A DNA stretch of 64,000 nt from Pacificimonas pallii (GCF_019204005.1 NZ_JAGSPA010000001.1:744001-808000); one strand, 5' to 3'. Positions 52,151-60,757 are shown, counted from the stretch's first letter. Numbers and translations: made by a program. The notes: a model not told the origin generated them from the letters alone.

Positions 52151-53233
52151 ATGGCAAACAAAGCATCAGACCTGGCGCATCGTCTCGCACGCAATGCCGA
52201 GGCGGTCTGCCGGCACTATCTCGGCAACGGTCGCCGCGAAGGGCGCTACTGGATGATCGGCGATGTGCGGAACACGCCCGGCCGGTCGATGTATGTCCGC
52301 CTGAAGGGTCCGGAATCCGGCAAAGGTGCAGCGGGCAAATGGACCGACGCCGCCACGGGCGAGCATGGCGACCTGCTCGATATCATTCGGGAAAACTGCG
52401 GGCTGATCGACTTTGTCGACGTGGCGACCGAGGCACGACGCTTCCTGAGCCTGCCTCAGTCCGAACCCGGCTATACCGCCAAGCGCCGATCTGCACCGGC
52501 TTCGACCGGCTCGCCTGAAGCGGCCCGGCGGCTGTTCGCCATGGCAAAGCCCATTTCGGGCACTCTCGCCGAAGCGTATCTGCGTGAACGCGGAATTACG
52601 GCGCTACACGAAAACAGCAGCCTGAGATTCCATCCGAACTGCTTCTATCGCCCCGACGCGCACAGCCCCACCGAGACCTGGCCTGCATTGATCGCTGCAG
52701 TGACCGACCTCGACGGTGCTATCACCGGTGCGCACAGAACCTGGCTCGATCCCAATGGCTTCTCCGAGGCGACGCTTGGCAAGGCACCCGTTGACACGCC
52801 GCGCCGCGCGATGGGTAATCTGCTTGGCCATGCGGTCCGCTTCGGGGTTGCGCGCGATATCATGGCGGCGGGCGAAGGCATCGAGACCATGCAGTCGCTG
52901 AAGCTCGTCTTGCCGAATATGCCGATGGCGGCAGCACTCTCGGCCGCGCATCTCACCGCCATCCTGTTTCCCACCACCTTGCGCCGTCTCTATGTCGCTT
53001 GTGACAACGATCCGGCCGGCGAAAAAGCTTTGGAAAACCTGGTCGACCGGGCGAGTGGGGCCGGGATAGAGGCGTTGCCACTCATGTCCTGTCTTGGCGA
53101 CTTCAACGAGGATCTGCGCCACACCGGCATCGACGATCTCCGACAGCAGGTGCGGGTGCAGATCGCGCCGGAGGATGTCGATCGCTACCTGTGTACATCG
53201 GCATCGGTCGGCGGGGAGACGCTTCCGGGCTGA
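52151..53233 (+). CDS. Toprim-domain primase-like protein (DUF7146/Toprim_3)
   Basis: 360 residues with a GAAGAGG ribosome binding site nine nt before the ATG. The N-terminal third (KGAAGKWTDAATGEHGDLLDII) matches the zinc-free primase-like region of DUF7146 proteins. The central part has the alpha-region GITALHENSSLRFHPN, and the C-terminus is a Toprim_3 domain with GEGIETMQSL and LYVACDNDPAGEKAL (DxD). It is probably a mobile-element primase for replication after transfer. No helicase domain is attached. Confidence 0.87.
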   Translation: MANKASDLAHRLARNAEAVCRHYLGNGRREGRYWMIGDVRNTPGRSMYVRLKGPESGKGAAGKWTDAATGEHGDLLDIIRENCGLIDFVDVATEARRFLSLPQSEPGYTAKRRSAPASTGSPEAARRLFAMAKPISGTLAEAYLRERGITALHENSSLRFHPNCFYRPDAHSPTETWPALIAAVTDLDGAITGAHRTWLDPNGFSEATLGKAPVDTPRRAMGNLLGHAVRFGVARDIMAAGEGIETMQSLKLVLPNMPMAAALSAAHLTAILFPTTLRRLYVACDNDPAGEKALENLVDRASGAGIEALPLMSCLGDFNEDLRHTGIDDLRQQVRVQIAPEDVDRYLCTSASVGGETLPG

Positions 53234-53370
53234 GCGTCACCGACGAGATCGCACGGGGCATGCTACCCGTCAACGGAGAGAGCCGCGACCACGGCCTTCT
53301 TTAAGAGGGCGACAGAACGGCAGGCGGTCCGGTCAGGCAATGGCTGCGCCCGGTTCTTTTCCGTCGGCCC

Positions 53371-53515
53371 TGCGGGCCGTTCCATCGCGAAGCAAAAGAA
53401 CCGGCCTCCGCCATCCTCCGCTGGCGCTCCGGCCCTCCCGCTGTGCGTCTGGGTGCAGTCCCGTCCCGCCCGCCGTCTTTCGTCGCCACGAAGGCCGCGG
53501 CGGTCGCGGTCCCCC
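53371..53515 (+). repeat. Shared intergenic element, copy 1, before the SLOG gene
   Basis: About 145 nt of gene-free DNA resemble the stretch before the DUF736 gene: AGCAAAAGAACCGGCCTCCG, then TCCTCCGCTGGCGCTCCGG, then a hairpin near CTTTCGT-CGCC-ACGAAGG, then GGCCGCGGCGGTCGCGGT. Identity by eye is about 65-70 percent. The rest of the 298-nt gap (53234-53370) shows nothing assignable. Confidence 0.5.
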
Positions 53516-53531
53516 GATGAAGGAGCACCCC

Positions 53532-54476
53532 ATGTTCACCGATCCCGACGAAAACGATACCGAACCGCATCACGGCACATCGCCGACCGATACGATCTGT
53601 GCCGAATTCCAGCTCTTCGGCCATCGTCCGCCGGAGGGTGAACCCGACCCGCGCGAGGTGCCTGAAGACACTTGCATCGAAGGCGCCGTCGCCGACATCT
53701 TCGATGCCTTGGTCGCAACCATGGCCGACACGATGCTCGATGCCGACCTCGACGAATTGCTCTGGTCGACGGTCAACATGTTCCACCGCGCCACAGGCCG
53801 GATCGAGCGCAAACTCGACGACAACGAACAGACGCAGAAACGCGGGCAGCGCGAACAGGACGGGTCCGAAGTCAAATCGGTCGAACTCGAACGGCTGATC
53901 ACCATCGGCCAGTCACTCATCGAGCGCCGCGACTGCATGGAGGTGTATCGCGACACCGCCGCCGCCCACTATCTCCGCCTCATCGGCTCACCCTGGTCGG
54001 CCCGTTCGGGATCGCGGGTCAACCATCGCAACCTCACCTCCGCGATGATCGACAGTCGGGATTTCCTTGCGGCAAAGAAACGCGCCGATACCGAGGTTCA
54101 TCTGCCACAAGGCCCGAAGATTGCCTTCACCGGCGGGCTCGACTTCAATGACCATCGGCGGATCTGGGACACGCTCGACAAGGTGCATGCCAAGCACACC
54201 GACATGGTACTGCTGCATGGCGGTTCACCGAAGGGCGCCGAACTGATCGCCGCCAAATGGGCCGAGACTCGCAAGGTGCCGCAAGTCGCCTTCAAGCCCA
54301 ACTGGACGCGTCACGGCAAGGCCGCGCCGTTCAAGCGCAACGATGCTATCCTCGATGTCCTTCCGATCGGGGTCATCGTCTTCCCAGGCACCGGCATTCA
54401 GGACAATTTCGCCGACAAAGCGAGGAAGCTCGGTATTACGGCCTTCGATTTCCGCAAGCAGAAGCGGATTTCATGA
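53532..54476 (+). CDS. DUF2493/SLOG-family protein
   Basis: 314 residues from the ATG at 53532 (AAGGAG six nt upstream). The C-terminal 125 residues form a SLOG/DUF2493 Rossmann-like domain: PKIAFTGGLDFNDHRRIWDT, VLLHGGSPKGAELIAAKWA and GVIVFPGTGIQDNFADKA. SLOG proteins bind nucleotides or nucleotide-derived signals. The N-terminal part is acidic and helical, and unassigned. This gene is a regular part of ICE cores in this group, and its role is unknown. Confidence 0.85.
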   Translation: MFTDPDENDTEPHHGTSPTDTICAEFQLFGHRPPEGEPDPREVPEDTCIEGAVADIFDALVATMADTMLDADLDELLWSTVNMFHRATGRIERKLDDNEQTQKRGQREQDGSEVKSVELERLITIGQSLIERRDCMEVYRDTAAAHYLRLIGSPWSARSGSRVNHRNLTSAMIDSRDFLAAKKRADTEVHLPQGPKIAFTGGLDFNDHRRIWDTLDKVHAKHTDMVLLHGGSPKGAELIAAKWAETRKVPQVAFKPNWTRHGKAAPFKRNDAILDVLPIGVIVFPGTGIQDNFADKARKLGITAFDFRKQKRIS

Positions 54477-54601
54477 TGAAGCGTGTTCCGCAAATAGCAT
54501 CACCTGATCCTGCGCGGGTGCATTCCGGCGCAGGCCTTTCTTCGCTATCATGCGCCAGTGCCGTGGTGGTGGTGGTGCGTGTAATCAAAGGAGACCCCCC
54601 A

Positions 54602-55090
54602 ATGTTCCTTTCCACCGTTTTGAGCATCCTCGGCCTCGGCGTCATTGTCTACGTGCTCTTCACGCTGGCCGTCTACGCGCTGCCCTTTTTCGTCGCGATG
54701 ACGGTCGGTCTCTATGTTTATGAGAGCGATGCAGGCGTCCTCGCGGCCATTGTCGCCGCGTTCTTGTCGGGCGCTGCGACGCTAATCCTGGGACAGATCG
54801 CCTTCGCCACGGTCCGATCTACGCCGATCAGGCTGGCAATCGGTGCGATCTACGCGATTCCAGCTGGCGTCGCCGGGTTCCACGCCATCAGGGGATTATC
54901 CGGGATCGGTAGCGCGGGTGAGAACTGGTCGCTGGCCTTTGGCAGCATCGGCGCCTTGGTCATCGGTATCACTGCCTGGGTGCGCGTTGCGGCACTGTCA
55001 GGACCGGAAGAAACGCCGCCTACGATAACGACAAAACGCGGTGAAAACCGCACGGCCAACGACGGACAAGATCTTGTGCGAGACCGGTGA
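54602..55090 (+). CDS. Small integral membrane protein
   Basis: 162 residues, ATG at 54602 after AAAGGAGACC. Four hydrophobic segments (about 4-38, 44-67, 76-94 and 103-125) and a hydrophilic tail (EETPPTITTKRGENRTAND). No family is recognised. It stands between the SLOG and DUF736 genes in the ICE core and may be an accessory envelope protein. Confidence 0.65.
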   Translation: MFLSTVLSILGLGVIVYVLFTLAVYALPFFVAMTVGLYVYESDAGVLAAIVAAFLSGAATLILGQIAFATVRSTPIRLAIGAIYAIPAGVAGFHAIRGLSGIGSAGENWSLAFGSIGALVIGITAWVRVAALSGPEETPPTITTKRGENRTANDGQDLVRDR

Positions 55091-55661
55091 TATGCCGCGT
55101 GGTTGGGAAACCATGCGCAAAGCCATCGACGCATCACGGGATAGCTGACCGAGCTCAGTCACTCGGACCGTACGTCACCAGTTTCGGCCCTGTCCCGCGT
55201 CCGTTTTGACGACATGCAACAGCTGGCGCCGATTCGGGCAACGATCGGGACGACACCTGCGAGCGAGAACCCATGATTGGCCTGCCCGAAACGCTGCAAT
55301 AAATCCTGATCTTACGACATCGCCTGTCTTCGCACGATCATCAGTGCCGGGGCCTTGCCGGTCACGACAGGCAGCCTTCATTTTCTCTCTAACGCTTCGA
55401 CACCCACGCCCGTCACGGCCTCTCGTGGCTTGATCTGGCCGGGATCGGCTGATGCCTCGACCGTCTTGTCCGCAACGGCGCGCCCAGAACTTTCTTCCCC
55501 TGGGCTCACGCCCATTCCTCGCGGGCACAAGAAACTTCCGTCCGCGCCGTCCTCCACTGGCGTTTCGGGCCTGACGGCTGCGTCGGCGGATCGCCCCGGC
55601 CTTGCGATCACCATCGAGGCCGCGACGGGCGCGGGCTCGAAAACCTAAAGGAGAACTGAAA
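55091..55661 (+). repeat. Gene-free region with shared intergenic element, copy 2 (55500-55641)
   Basis: 55091-55499 shows no convincing gene. 55500-55641 aligns with copy 1 before the SLOG gene: GCACAAGAAACTTCCGTCCG, TCCTCCACTGGCGTTTCGGG, a hairpin CGGCCT..CGAT-CACC-ATCG-AGGCCG, and GGCCGCGACGGGCGCGGG. The hairpin sequence differs from copy 1 but pairing is kept. The DUF736 ribosome binding site (AAAGGAGAAC) follows. Confidence 0.5.
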
Positions 55662-55985
55662 ATGGCTACCATCGGCACCTTCAAGAAGTCCGGCAACGAA
55701 TTCACCGGCGAAATCGTCACCCTCAACGTCCAGGCCAAGAACGTCCGTATCGTCCCGGAGACGAGCCAGACCAGCGAGAACGCTCCCAGCCACCGCGTCC
55801 TGGTCGGCCGCGCCGAGATCGGCGCCGCATGGACCAAACAGTCGAACGAGGGCCGCGATTATCTGGGCCTGAAGCTGGACGATCCGAGCTTCACCGCTCC
55901 GATCTACGCCAACCTCTTCGGCGATGAAGACGGCGAAGGCTACAGCCTCATCTGGTCCCGCCCCAACCGCCGCAACGGCGACTGA
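55662..55985 (+). CDS. DUF736-family protein
   Basis: 107 residues, ATG at 55662 with AAGGAGAA upstream. It matches DUF736 throughout: IGTFKKSGNEFTGEIVTLNV, HRVLVGRAEIGAAW, LGLKLDDPSFTAPIYANLF and YSLIWSRP. It is a small cytosolic protein ubiquitous on alphaproteobacterial plasmids and ICEs. Function is unknown. Confidence 0.92.
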   Translation: MATIGTFKKSGNEFTGEIVTLNVQAKNVRIVPETSQTSENAPSHRVLVGRAEIGAAWTKQSNEGRDYLGLKLDDPSFTAPIYANLFGDEDGEGYSLIWSRPNRRNGD

Positions 55986-55993
55986 GCGATCGT

Positions 55994-56039
55994 CAGCAGA
56001 TGGCCCTGCCCGGACTTGTCCGGGCAGGGCCATCTGCTG
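55994..56039. terminator. Perfect 21-bp inverted repeat between convergent genes
   Basis: CAGCAGATGGCCCTGCCCGG continues to 56014 and is exactly complementary to 56019-56039, with a 4-nt loop CTTG. It lies between the DUF736 gene and the convergent XRE gene. It has no T-tract, but its strength and position point to a bidirectional terminator. Confidence 0.7.
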
Positions 56040-56044
56040 CGTTC

Positions 56045-56263
56045 CTACGTTTCTTCTTCGTCATTCAAAAGCTCAGCCGGCTTCACGTCGAGCGCCAGTG
56101 CGACATGCCAGAGCGTGACGATGGTTACGTTTTGTTGGCCCCGCTCCATCGCTGAGACATGGGCGCGATCCACGCCCATCTTTGCAGCCAATGCGCCCTG
56201 GCTGAGATCGCGTTTCATGCGATAAGTTCTGAGATTTCTTCCAAAAATTTCCTTGATATCCAT
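56045..56263 (-). CDS. Small XRE-family helix-turn-helix regulator
   Basis: 72 residues from the ATG at 56263 (a GTG two codons upstream is possible). Nearly the whole protein is an HTH_3 domain: FGRNLRTYRMKRDLSQGALA, VDRAHVSAMERGQQNVTIVT, LALDVKPAELL. It is a typical ICE-borne repressor. It is divergent from the DUF2285 genes at 56433 and 56838, which may be its targets. The 170-nt gap is A/T-rich around 56260-56330. Confidence 0.88.
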   Translation of the reverse strand: MDIKEIFGRNLRTYRMKRDLSQGALAAKMGVDRAHVSAMERGQQNVTIVTLWHVALALDVKPAELLNDEEET

Positions 56264-56432
56264 CCGCACGATAAATGCGGATCGCGTATTTTGATGCGAC
56301 GTATTATAATACGCGAGAGCCTGAACCTAACTCTGGCGGCTGACGGCGAACTTGCGATTGCAACCCACCGACAGTTGCGGGCGATATGGTTTCTGGTTCA
56401 TTAATGTTAACGCTCGTGCGACAGGACAAACA

Positions 56433-56702
56433 ATGACGACCACGCAAATGCCGATCGCCGATGCTCCGCCGGACGAGACGCGCCTGACGACATATGACCG
56501 CGATCACTTGAAGCTCTATATGCGCCTGCTGGACGCCGAGACTACCGGCGCGACGCTCGAAGAAGTGTCGTCCGTGCTGTTCGGAATAGACGCCACGGCG
56601 GAACCCGAACGTGCCCGGCGTGTGCACGATAGTCATCTCAGCCGTGCGCGCTGGATGACCGAACAGGGCTATCGCGAGATCCTCAAGCACGGCCTGCCAT
56701 AG
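56433..56702 (+). CDS. DUF2285-family small protein
   Basis: 89 residues, ATG at 56433. LTTYDRDHLKLYMRLLDAET, VSSVLFGIDATAEPERARRV and HLSRARWMTEQGYREIL match the DUF2285 domain, which occurs in regulators and short proteins of ICEs in this group. The final helix pattern is shared with the longer frameshifted gene next to it. Function is unknown, but it is probably DNA-binding. Confidence 0.78.
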   Translation: MTTTQMPIADAPPDETRLTTYDRDHLKLYMRLLDAETTGATLEEVSSVLFGIDATAEPERARRVHDSHLSRARWMTEQGYREILKHGLP

Positions 56703-56837
56703 TTCGGCGCACTGGTGATGCGCAAACCGGATCACTCGATGCGCGTCTTCTCACTAGCCAAACTCAACTCCCGGCGGAATCATCCAACGTGACAAACGTC
56801 ATCTGTTTGCGGGGGCTGTTCTGCAAGGAGGATGATC

Positions 56838-57552
56838 ATGCCGAAAGACTGGCTCGACAATCGTGCTTACGATCATTTTGACGATCTCGACCTTTCGGGA
56901 CTGGCCTGGGAATGTCTGAGGCGGAACGTGAGCTACCAATCGGACTACGCAGCAAGGAAGGGCGATGGCGCCTGCGCCGCCTGGGGCCTTCGATTTCGCC
57001 GTTGATCCGGAGCGTGATCCGCCCACAGCGCCCGTCTTCTGGAACCCCGCGGACGCCCCGGCGATTGTCAATCTGATCGCTCCCGCGCACCAACTCGATG
57101 GTAACGCCTCGAGTATCGGAACCCTTCCGGTCGTCGCAAGCGCGACCGATTCCGAGTACACCTGGCTCAAGCTCGACAACGGCGCTCAACTTGTCGCCAA
57201 GAGCTCCGCAGCCGACTCCAACTTCGGTATCGTCGTGCCGTTCGACGACGCCTGGACAGTCCATCTCGCTGCCGCCGATCGGCTCTACCGTCAGCTCCGT
57301 GGGCTGCCGGTTGGGCATCCGCTGACCCGCCAGCGACGCCAACGCCTGAAACACGCGCTCCGAACCGTCGACGGGCTGCGTCAGGGTGCGACCTACCGCA
57401 TGATCGCCATCACTTATTACGGCGAACAACGTGTCAATGACGAGCCGTGGAAGACCAACGCGCTCAAGTCCCAAATCGCGCGCCTCGCTGCATACGGACG
57501 CAGTATGATTGACAAGGGGTATCGACGGCTTTTGCAGGGCAAACATCGATAG
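56838..57552 (+). pseudogene. Frameshifted DUF6499/DUF2285 transcriptional regulator
   Basis: ATG at 56838 behind AAGGAGG. The first frame gives KDWLDNRAYDHFDDLDLSGL, AWECLRRNVSYQSDYA and AAWGLRF, then stops at 57003. The next frame continues at once with FAVDPERDPPTAPVFWNP and goes on to RLAAYGRSMIDKGYRRLL, the DUF2285 end. The join is in a TTT at 56994-56996. Removing one T restores WGLRFAVDPE, the arrangement of intact homologues. The whole is 715 nt, one more than a multiple of three. It is either a recent inactivation or a sequencing indel. Confidence 0.8.
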
Positions 57553-57592
57553 AGAACTGTGAACATCGCGAAGTTTTCGTTATGTTCTCGTC

Positions 57593-58456
57593 ATGACACA
57601 GCCTTCTCAAAACCTCGATTCAAGCACCGTAAAGATACTCGGCCGGACGCGTCGCCTGCTAACCCACCAGCGCGCAGTCTTCGATCAGATATTTCACAGC
57701 GGTGGCGGCTATGTTCTCGACTTTTCCGACAGGACGATGGCCGAATGGTTCGAAGAGAGCTTCGGCCTCGACATCTTTCAGGCTCGGTTTCAGCTCGAGG
57801 GCACGAGCAAGGGCAAGACGCTGCGGGGTTTCGTCGAGGTTGCAGAACCGCGGCTCGTCGCCCAGGTTCTCCGAACGCTCTGGGCCTATAGGTGCGGCCT
57901 CTCCGACTATGTCGAACCCAAAGAAGCCGAGGAAGCCCGCCTGAAATCCTGGCTTGAGCAGTTTACGACCGAGCTGGAGAACGCATCCACGTTAAAGCTC
58001 GACGACGCGTTCAAGGACTTTTCTGGCGACACGACACTTCCCAAGCTCCGCGCTTCTATTGCGGCCGACCTCGTCGCCGAAATGCCCGACGTCGCGCTCG
58101 ACCGCGTACATACCTACTGTGTCAAACGGTTCCGCGACCTGCTGTCATCGCGCAGGCAACCCGTCGATGCGAAGACGCCGCTGCACGCCATTTTCGGCGC
58201 TTATGGCAAGGTGCTGCGTGATGAAGGCGCCGTGAGCGCGTTCGCGCTGCCAACCCTGCGTGTCCAGCATAAGCTCTTCGAGGGGCTGAACGAGGCGCGC
58301 AACAAGCGGTCCTTCGCGCACGATAACGAGCTTCTCGCCGTCTCCGAGGCGCAATTCATTATCGACTGTGTGCTCGCCTCACTCGCTTTCATCGAGCGGT
58401 TGGAAGCGGAACGCCAGGCTCCGGCGGCTGATCCAGCCGACGAAATCCCGTTCTGA
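57593..58456 (+). CDS. Abortive-infection family protein (Abi-C/HEPN-like C-terminus)
   Basis: 287 residues, ATG at 57593. The C-terminal 110 residues resemble the Abi-C domain: LHAIFGAYGKVLRDEGAVSA, VQHKLFEGLNEARNKRSFAH, DNELLAVSEAQFIIDCVLAS. The motif R236-N-K-R-S-F-A-H243 fits the R-x(4-6)-H signature of HEPN ribonucleases. The N-terminal 120 residues (TMAEWFEESFGLDIFQARF) are unassigned. It sits inside the ICE core rather than the cargo, with no separate antitoxin. It is probably an anti-phage or addiction gene. Confidence 0.75.
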   Translation: MTQPSQNLDSSTVKILGRTRRLLTHQRAVFDQIFHSGGGYVLDFSDRTMAEWFEESFGLDIFQARFQLEGTSKGKTLRGFVEVAEPRLVAQVLRTLWAYRCGLSDYVEPKEAEEARLKSWLEQFTTELENASTLKLDDAFKDFSGDTTLPKLRASIAADLVAEMPDVALDRVHTYCVKRFRDLLSSRRQPVDAKTPLHAIFGAYGKVLRDEGAVSAFALPTLRVQHKLFEGLNEARNKRSFAHDNELLAVSEAQFIIDCVLASLAFIERLEAERQAPAADPADEIPF

Positions 58457-58613
58457 TCAGCAGGCTGTCCTCGACTTTTTATATGCCCTTTGAGGGGTAG
58501 CGTTTTCCCTCTCCCGTCTTCGCCATCCCCCCTGACGGTATTTCTGCGCTTTCCTCGCCTCCGACAGCCCGCCGCAGGTCGCGGCCCGGCACAGCAACCG
58601 GAGGCGCTACCCC

Positions 58614-58895
58614 ATGCCCGATCCCAATGCAGGCCTTCCGCCGCGCTATCTCAGAACCCCCGAAGCCGCTCGATTTCTCGGTCTTTCCGGCCGCACGCTG
58701 GAGAAACATCGCACTTACGGCACCGGCCCTAAATATTCCAAGATAGGTGGGCGCGTCGTCTATGCGGTCGAGGACCTGCAGGCCTGGGTCAGCCGGGGCG
58801 AGAAGAACTCGACGTCCGACGATACCGGCGACACCGTCTTGCCCGCCAAGCGGCACGCGGCAATCTCGCCCGCCTATAGCGACAAGCGCCGGTGA
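58614..58895 (+). CDS. AlpA/MerR-like helix-turn-helix regulator or excisionase
   Basis: 93 residues. YLRTPEAARFLGLSGRTLEKHRTYGTG followed by YSKIGGRVVYAVEDLQAWV is a winged helix-turn-helix of the HTH_17/excisionase type. It opens the transfer gene block, and its stop overlaps the next start (GTGA). The role could be in ICE regulation or excision. The 157-nt gap before it is gene-free. Confidence 0.87.
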   Translation: MPDPNAGLPPRYLRTPEAARFLGLSGRTLEKHRTYGTGPKYSKIGGRVVYAVEDLQAWVSRGEKNSTSDDTGDTVLPAKRHAAISPAYSDKRR

Positions 58896-59359
58896 GCGGG
58901 ATGCGCACCACCGTCGAACTCCTGTGGATCGAAGGACGGATCGAGCGCTGGATTCGCTTCGGTCATATCGTCCAGGAAACGATCAAGAGCCGCAGCCGCC
59001 GCACCGTCGGCTTCGATCCCGGCGCGGTCTTTGCCTTCGTCCGCTGGACGGCCAGTGACTACGGCACGGTCGAGAGCCGGATCGACATCTTGCGCGCCGT
59101 CATTCGAGGTGAGGCCTATGCAACCGTCCCCTGCGTTGCGCCCGGCGGCGAGAGCCTTCTGCATATCTCCGGCTGGCCGAAGGTCGAGGCGGTGCTCGCC
59201 GTCATCGACCGCATCGAAGCGCTCGGCATCGCGCCGGAGGACGTCTGCCCGGATCATTGGCGACATGTCCATCATCGGTTGACCGCCGGTCTGACACCGC
59301 GCCCTTACACGAAGGCACGGCACGCCGCCTGGCTCAAACGCCGGGAGATCGAGACATGA
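58892..59359 (+). CDS. DUF2840-family protein
   Basis: 155 residues with a GTG start overlapping the regulator. The text matches DUF2840: ERWIRFGHIVQETIKSRSRR, FAFVRWTASDYGTVESRIDI and GEAYATVPCVAPGGESLLHI. It is always found next to traF and relaxase genes in ICEs of this type, and its role is unknown. In related elements repA and parA genes usually lie between the regulator and this gene. They are missing here. Confidence 0.88.
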   Translation: MSGMRTTVELLWIEGRIERWIRFGHIVQETIKSRSRRTVGFDPGAVFAFVRWTASDYGTVESRIDILRAVIRGEAYATVPCVAPGGESLLHISGWPKVEAVLAVIDRIEALGIAPEDVCPDHWRHVHHRLTAGLTPRPYTKARHAAWLKRREIET

Positions 59360-59868
59360 CTCGTGCACGCCGAACACTCTCCTTCGCTGGTGTGGCGATC
59401 GGTCTGATCGGCGCTTCGGCGGCCGTGCGGAGTGATCCGATTCTCATCTGGAACGCATCGGCAAGCGTTCCTGTCGGCGTCTATTTCGTGACGCCGTTGC
59501 GCGATCCGCAGGTCGGTGACCTCGCCGTCGTACGCCCGCCCGAAGAATTGTCGAACTGGCTCGTCGCGCGCGGATATCTCGGTCATGACACACCTCTCCT
59601 GAAGCATATCGCCGGCCTTCCGGGTGCCGAAGTTTGCCGTTTCGGCATCACGATCACCATCGATGGCGCGAGTGTGGCGACGGCACAGACGGCTGATCGG
59701 CACGTTCGCCCATTGCCAGTCTGGAGCGGCTGCCGGGTGCTGCGCGAAGGCGAAGTTTTCTTCCTCAATAGACGCGAACCGGCCAGCCTCGACGGACGGT
59801 ATTTCGGGCCGCTCGACACCGACACGATCATCGGTCGGGCGGTTCCGATCTGGACCCGGGAGGATTAA
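59356..59868 (+). CDS. traF: TraF-type S26 signal peptidase
   Basis: 170 residues, ATG overlapping the DUF2840 stop by 4 nt. A membrane anchor covers about 8-27. The catalytic serine is in ASVPVGVYF (S37), and the general-base lysine is in LLKHIAGLPG (K83). The C-terminal NRREPASLDGRYFGPL is also typical. TraF of RP4 processes the pilin of the mating pair, and this protein should act similarly at the periplasmic face. Confidence 0.9.
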   Translation: MTRARRTLSFAGVAIGLIGASAAVRSDPILIWNASASVPVGVYFVTPLRDPQVGDLAVVRPPEELSNWLVARGYLGHDTPLLKHIAGLPGAEVCRFGITITIDGASVATAQTADRHVRPLPVWSGCRVLREGEVFFLNRREPASLDGRYFGPLDTDTIIGRAVPIWTRED

Positions 59869-59871
59869 GCC

Positions 59872-60507
59872 ATGTCTCTCCTTCCCCTTTCCGGCCGTCA
59901 GTCATCTGTCGCTCGCATGACGATGGTGCTGCTCACGATCGCCATCGCCGGCGCACCGATTCCCGCATCCGCGGAACCGCCGCATCGTATGACGGACGAC
60001 CGACCCTCAGCAGTCCAACCGTCTTCGATCGACACCTTCATCGCCGAAGCGGCGGCGCGCTTCCGCATCCCGGAACGCTGGATACGCGTCGTCATGCAAG
60101 CCGAGAGCGTGGGCAATCGCCGTGCGGTCAGCCGCGCCGGCGCGATGGGTCTGATGCAGATCATGCCCGCGACCTGGGCCGAACTGCGTGCACGCCATGG
60201 GCTCGGTGACGACCCATTCGATTCACGCGACAACATCATGGCGGGCGCGGCCTATATCCGCGCCATGTATGATCGGTTCGGCGCGCCCGGCTTCCTCGCG
60301 GCGTATAATGCCGGTCCGGAACGCTATGCTCAGCACCTCGCCACCGGACGTCCGCTGCCGCGCGAAACGCGCGCCTATCTCCGGTCGCTGGCGCCGCTGA
60401 TCGACACGTCCTTCGTATCGCCATCGCAAGGTGACGAACGGCCGAATACATCCGACTGGCGTGACGCGCCGCTATTCGTCGGGCTCCAGAACCGGGTAGA
60501 CGAGTGA
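59872..60507 (+). CDS. Lytic transglycosylase of the transfer system
   Basis: 211 residues. The signal peptide ends near PASAEP. An SLT domain covers about 58-180 with the catalytic glutamate in VVMQAESVGN (E78), GAMGLMQIMPATW and AAYNAGPERY. It cuts peptidoglycan locally so that the conjugation channel can be built (VirB1-like). It sits three nt after traF. Confidence 0.92.
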   Translation: MSLLPLSGRQSSVARMTMVLLTIAIAGAPIPASAEPPHRMTDDRPSAVQPSSIDTFIAEAAARFRIPERWIRVVMQAESVGNRRAVSRAGAMGLMQIMPATWAELRARHGLGDDPFDSRDNIMAGAAYIRAMYDRFGAPGFLAAYNAGPERYAQHLATGRPLPRETRAYLRSLAPLIDTSFVSPSQGDERPNTSDWRDAPLFVGLQNRVDE

Positions 60508-60757
60508 TGATTGCGTGTTTCGCAGCGTGGCGCGTGCTGGCCTGCTCATTCGCAGTTTTGACGGGAGCGCATGTTGCGGAGGTGGCAACAACGAAGGGAC
60601 GGCGAGATAAAAGGCGCGGCACCGATCCGCGCTATGTTGTTGTTGTTCTTGGAGTTTTTGCACGTCGCGCGGGGCCGCGCAGTGCCGCACTTAGCGCTTA
60701 CGCCTTGATATCCAAGGTATTTTACCGTGCCACTCATCGATCTTGCAGGCATGAACT
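60508..60757 (+). other. Candidate oriT region before the relaxase gene
   Basis: 250 nt between the transglycosylase and relaxase genes with non-coding character: a TTG/TTC run (60635-60654), TTAGCGCTTA (60691-60700, partial palindrome), inverted repeat CCTTG-ATATC-CAAGG (60703-60717), and GATCTTGC (60739-60746), one mismatch from the ATCCTG-C nick core of RP4/VirD2-type relaxases. A reading frame spans it with 4-nt overlaps at both ends but looks non-coding. Confidence 0.4.

Noticed and set aside
54474-54601. Upstream extension of the small membrane protein gene (valine-rich reading)
   Set aside because: A good AAAGGAG site lies just before the ATG at 54602; the extension is low-complexity and overlaps the intergenic region.
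55092-55148. 18-codon frame after the membrane protein gene
   Set aside because: Too short, no ribosome binding site, no recognised similarity.
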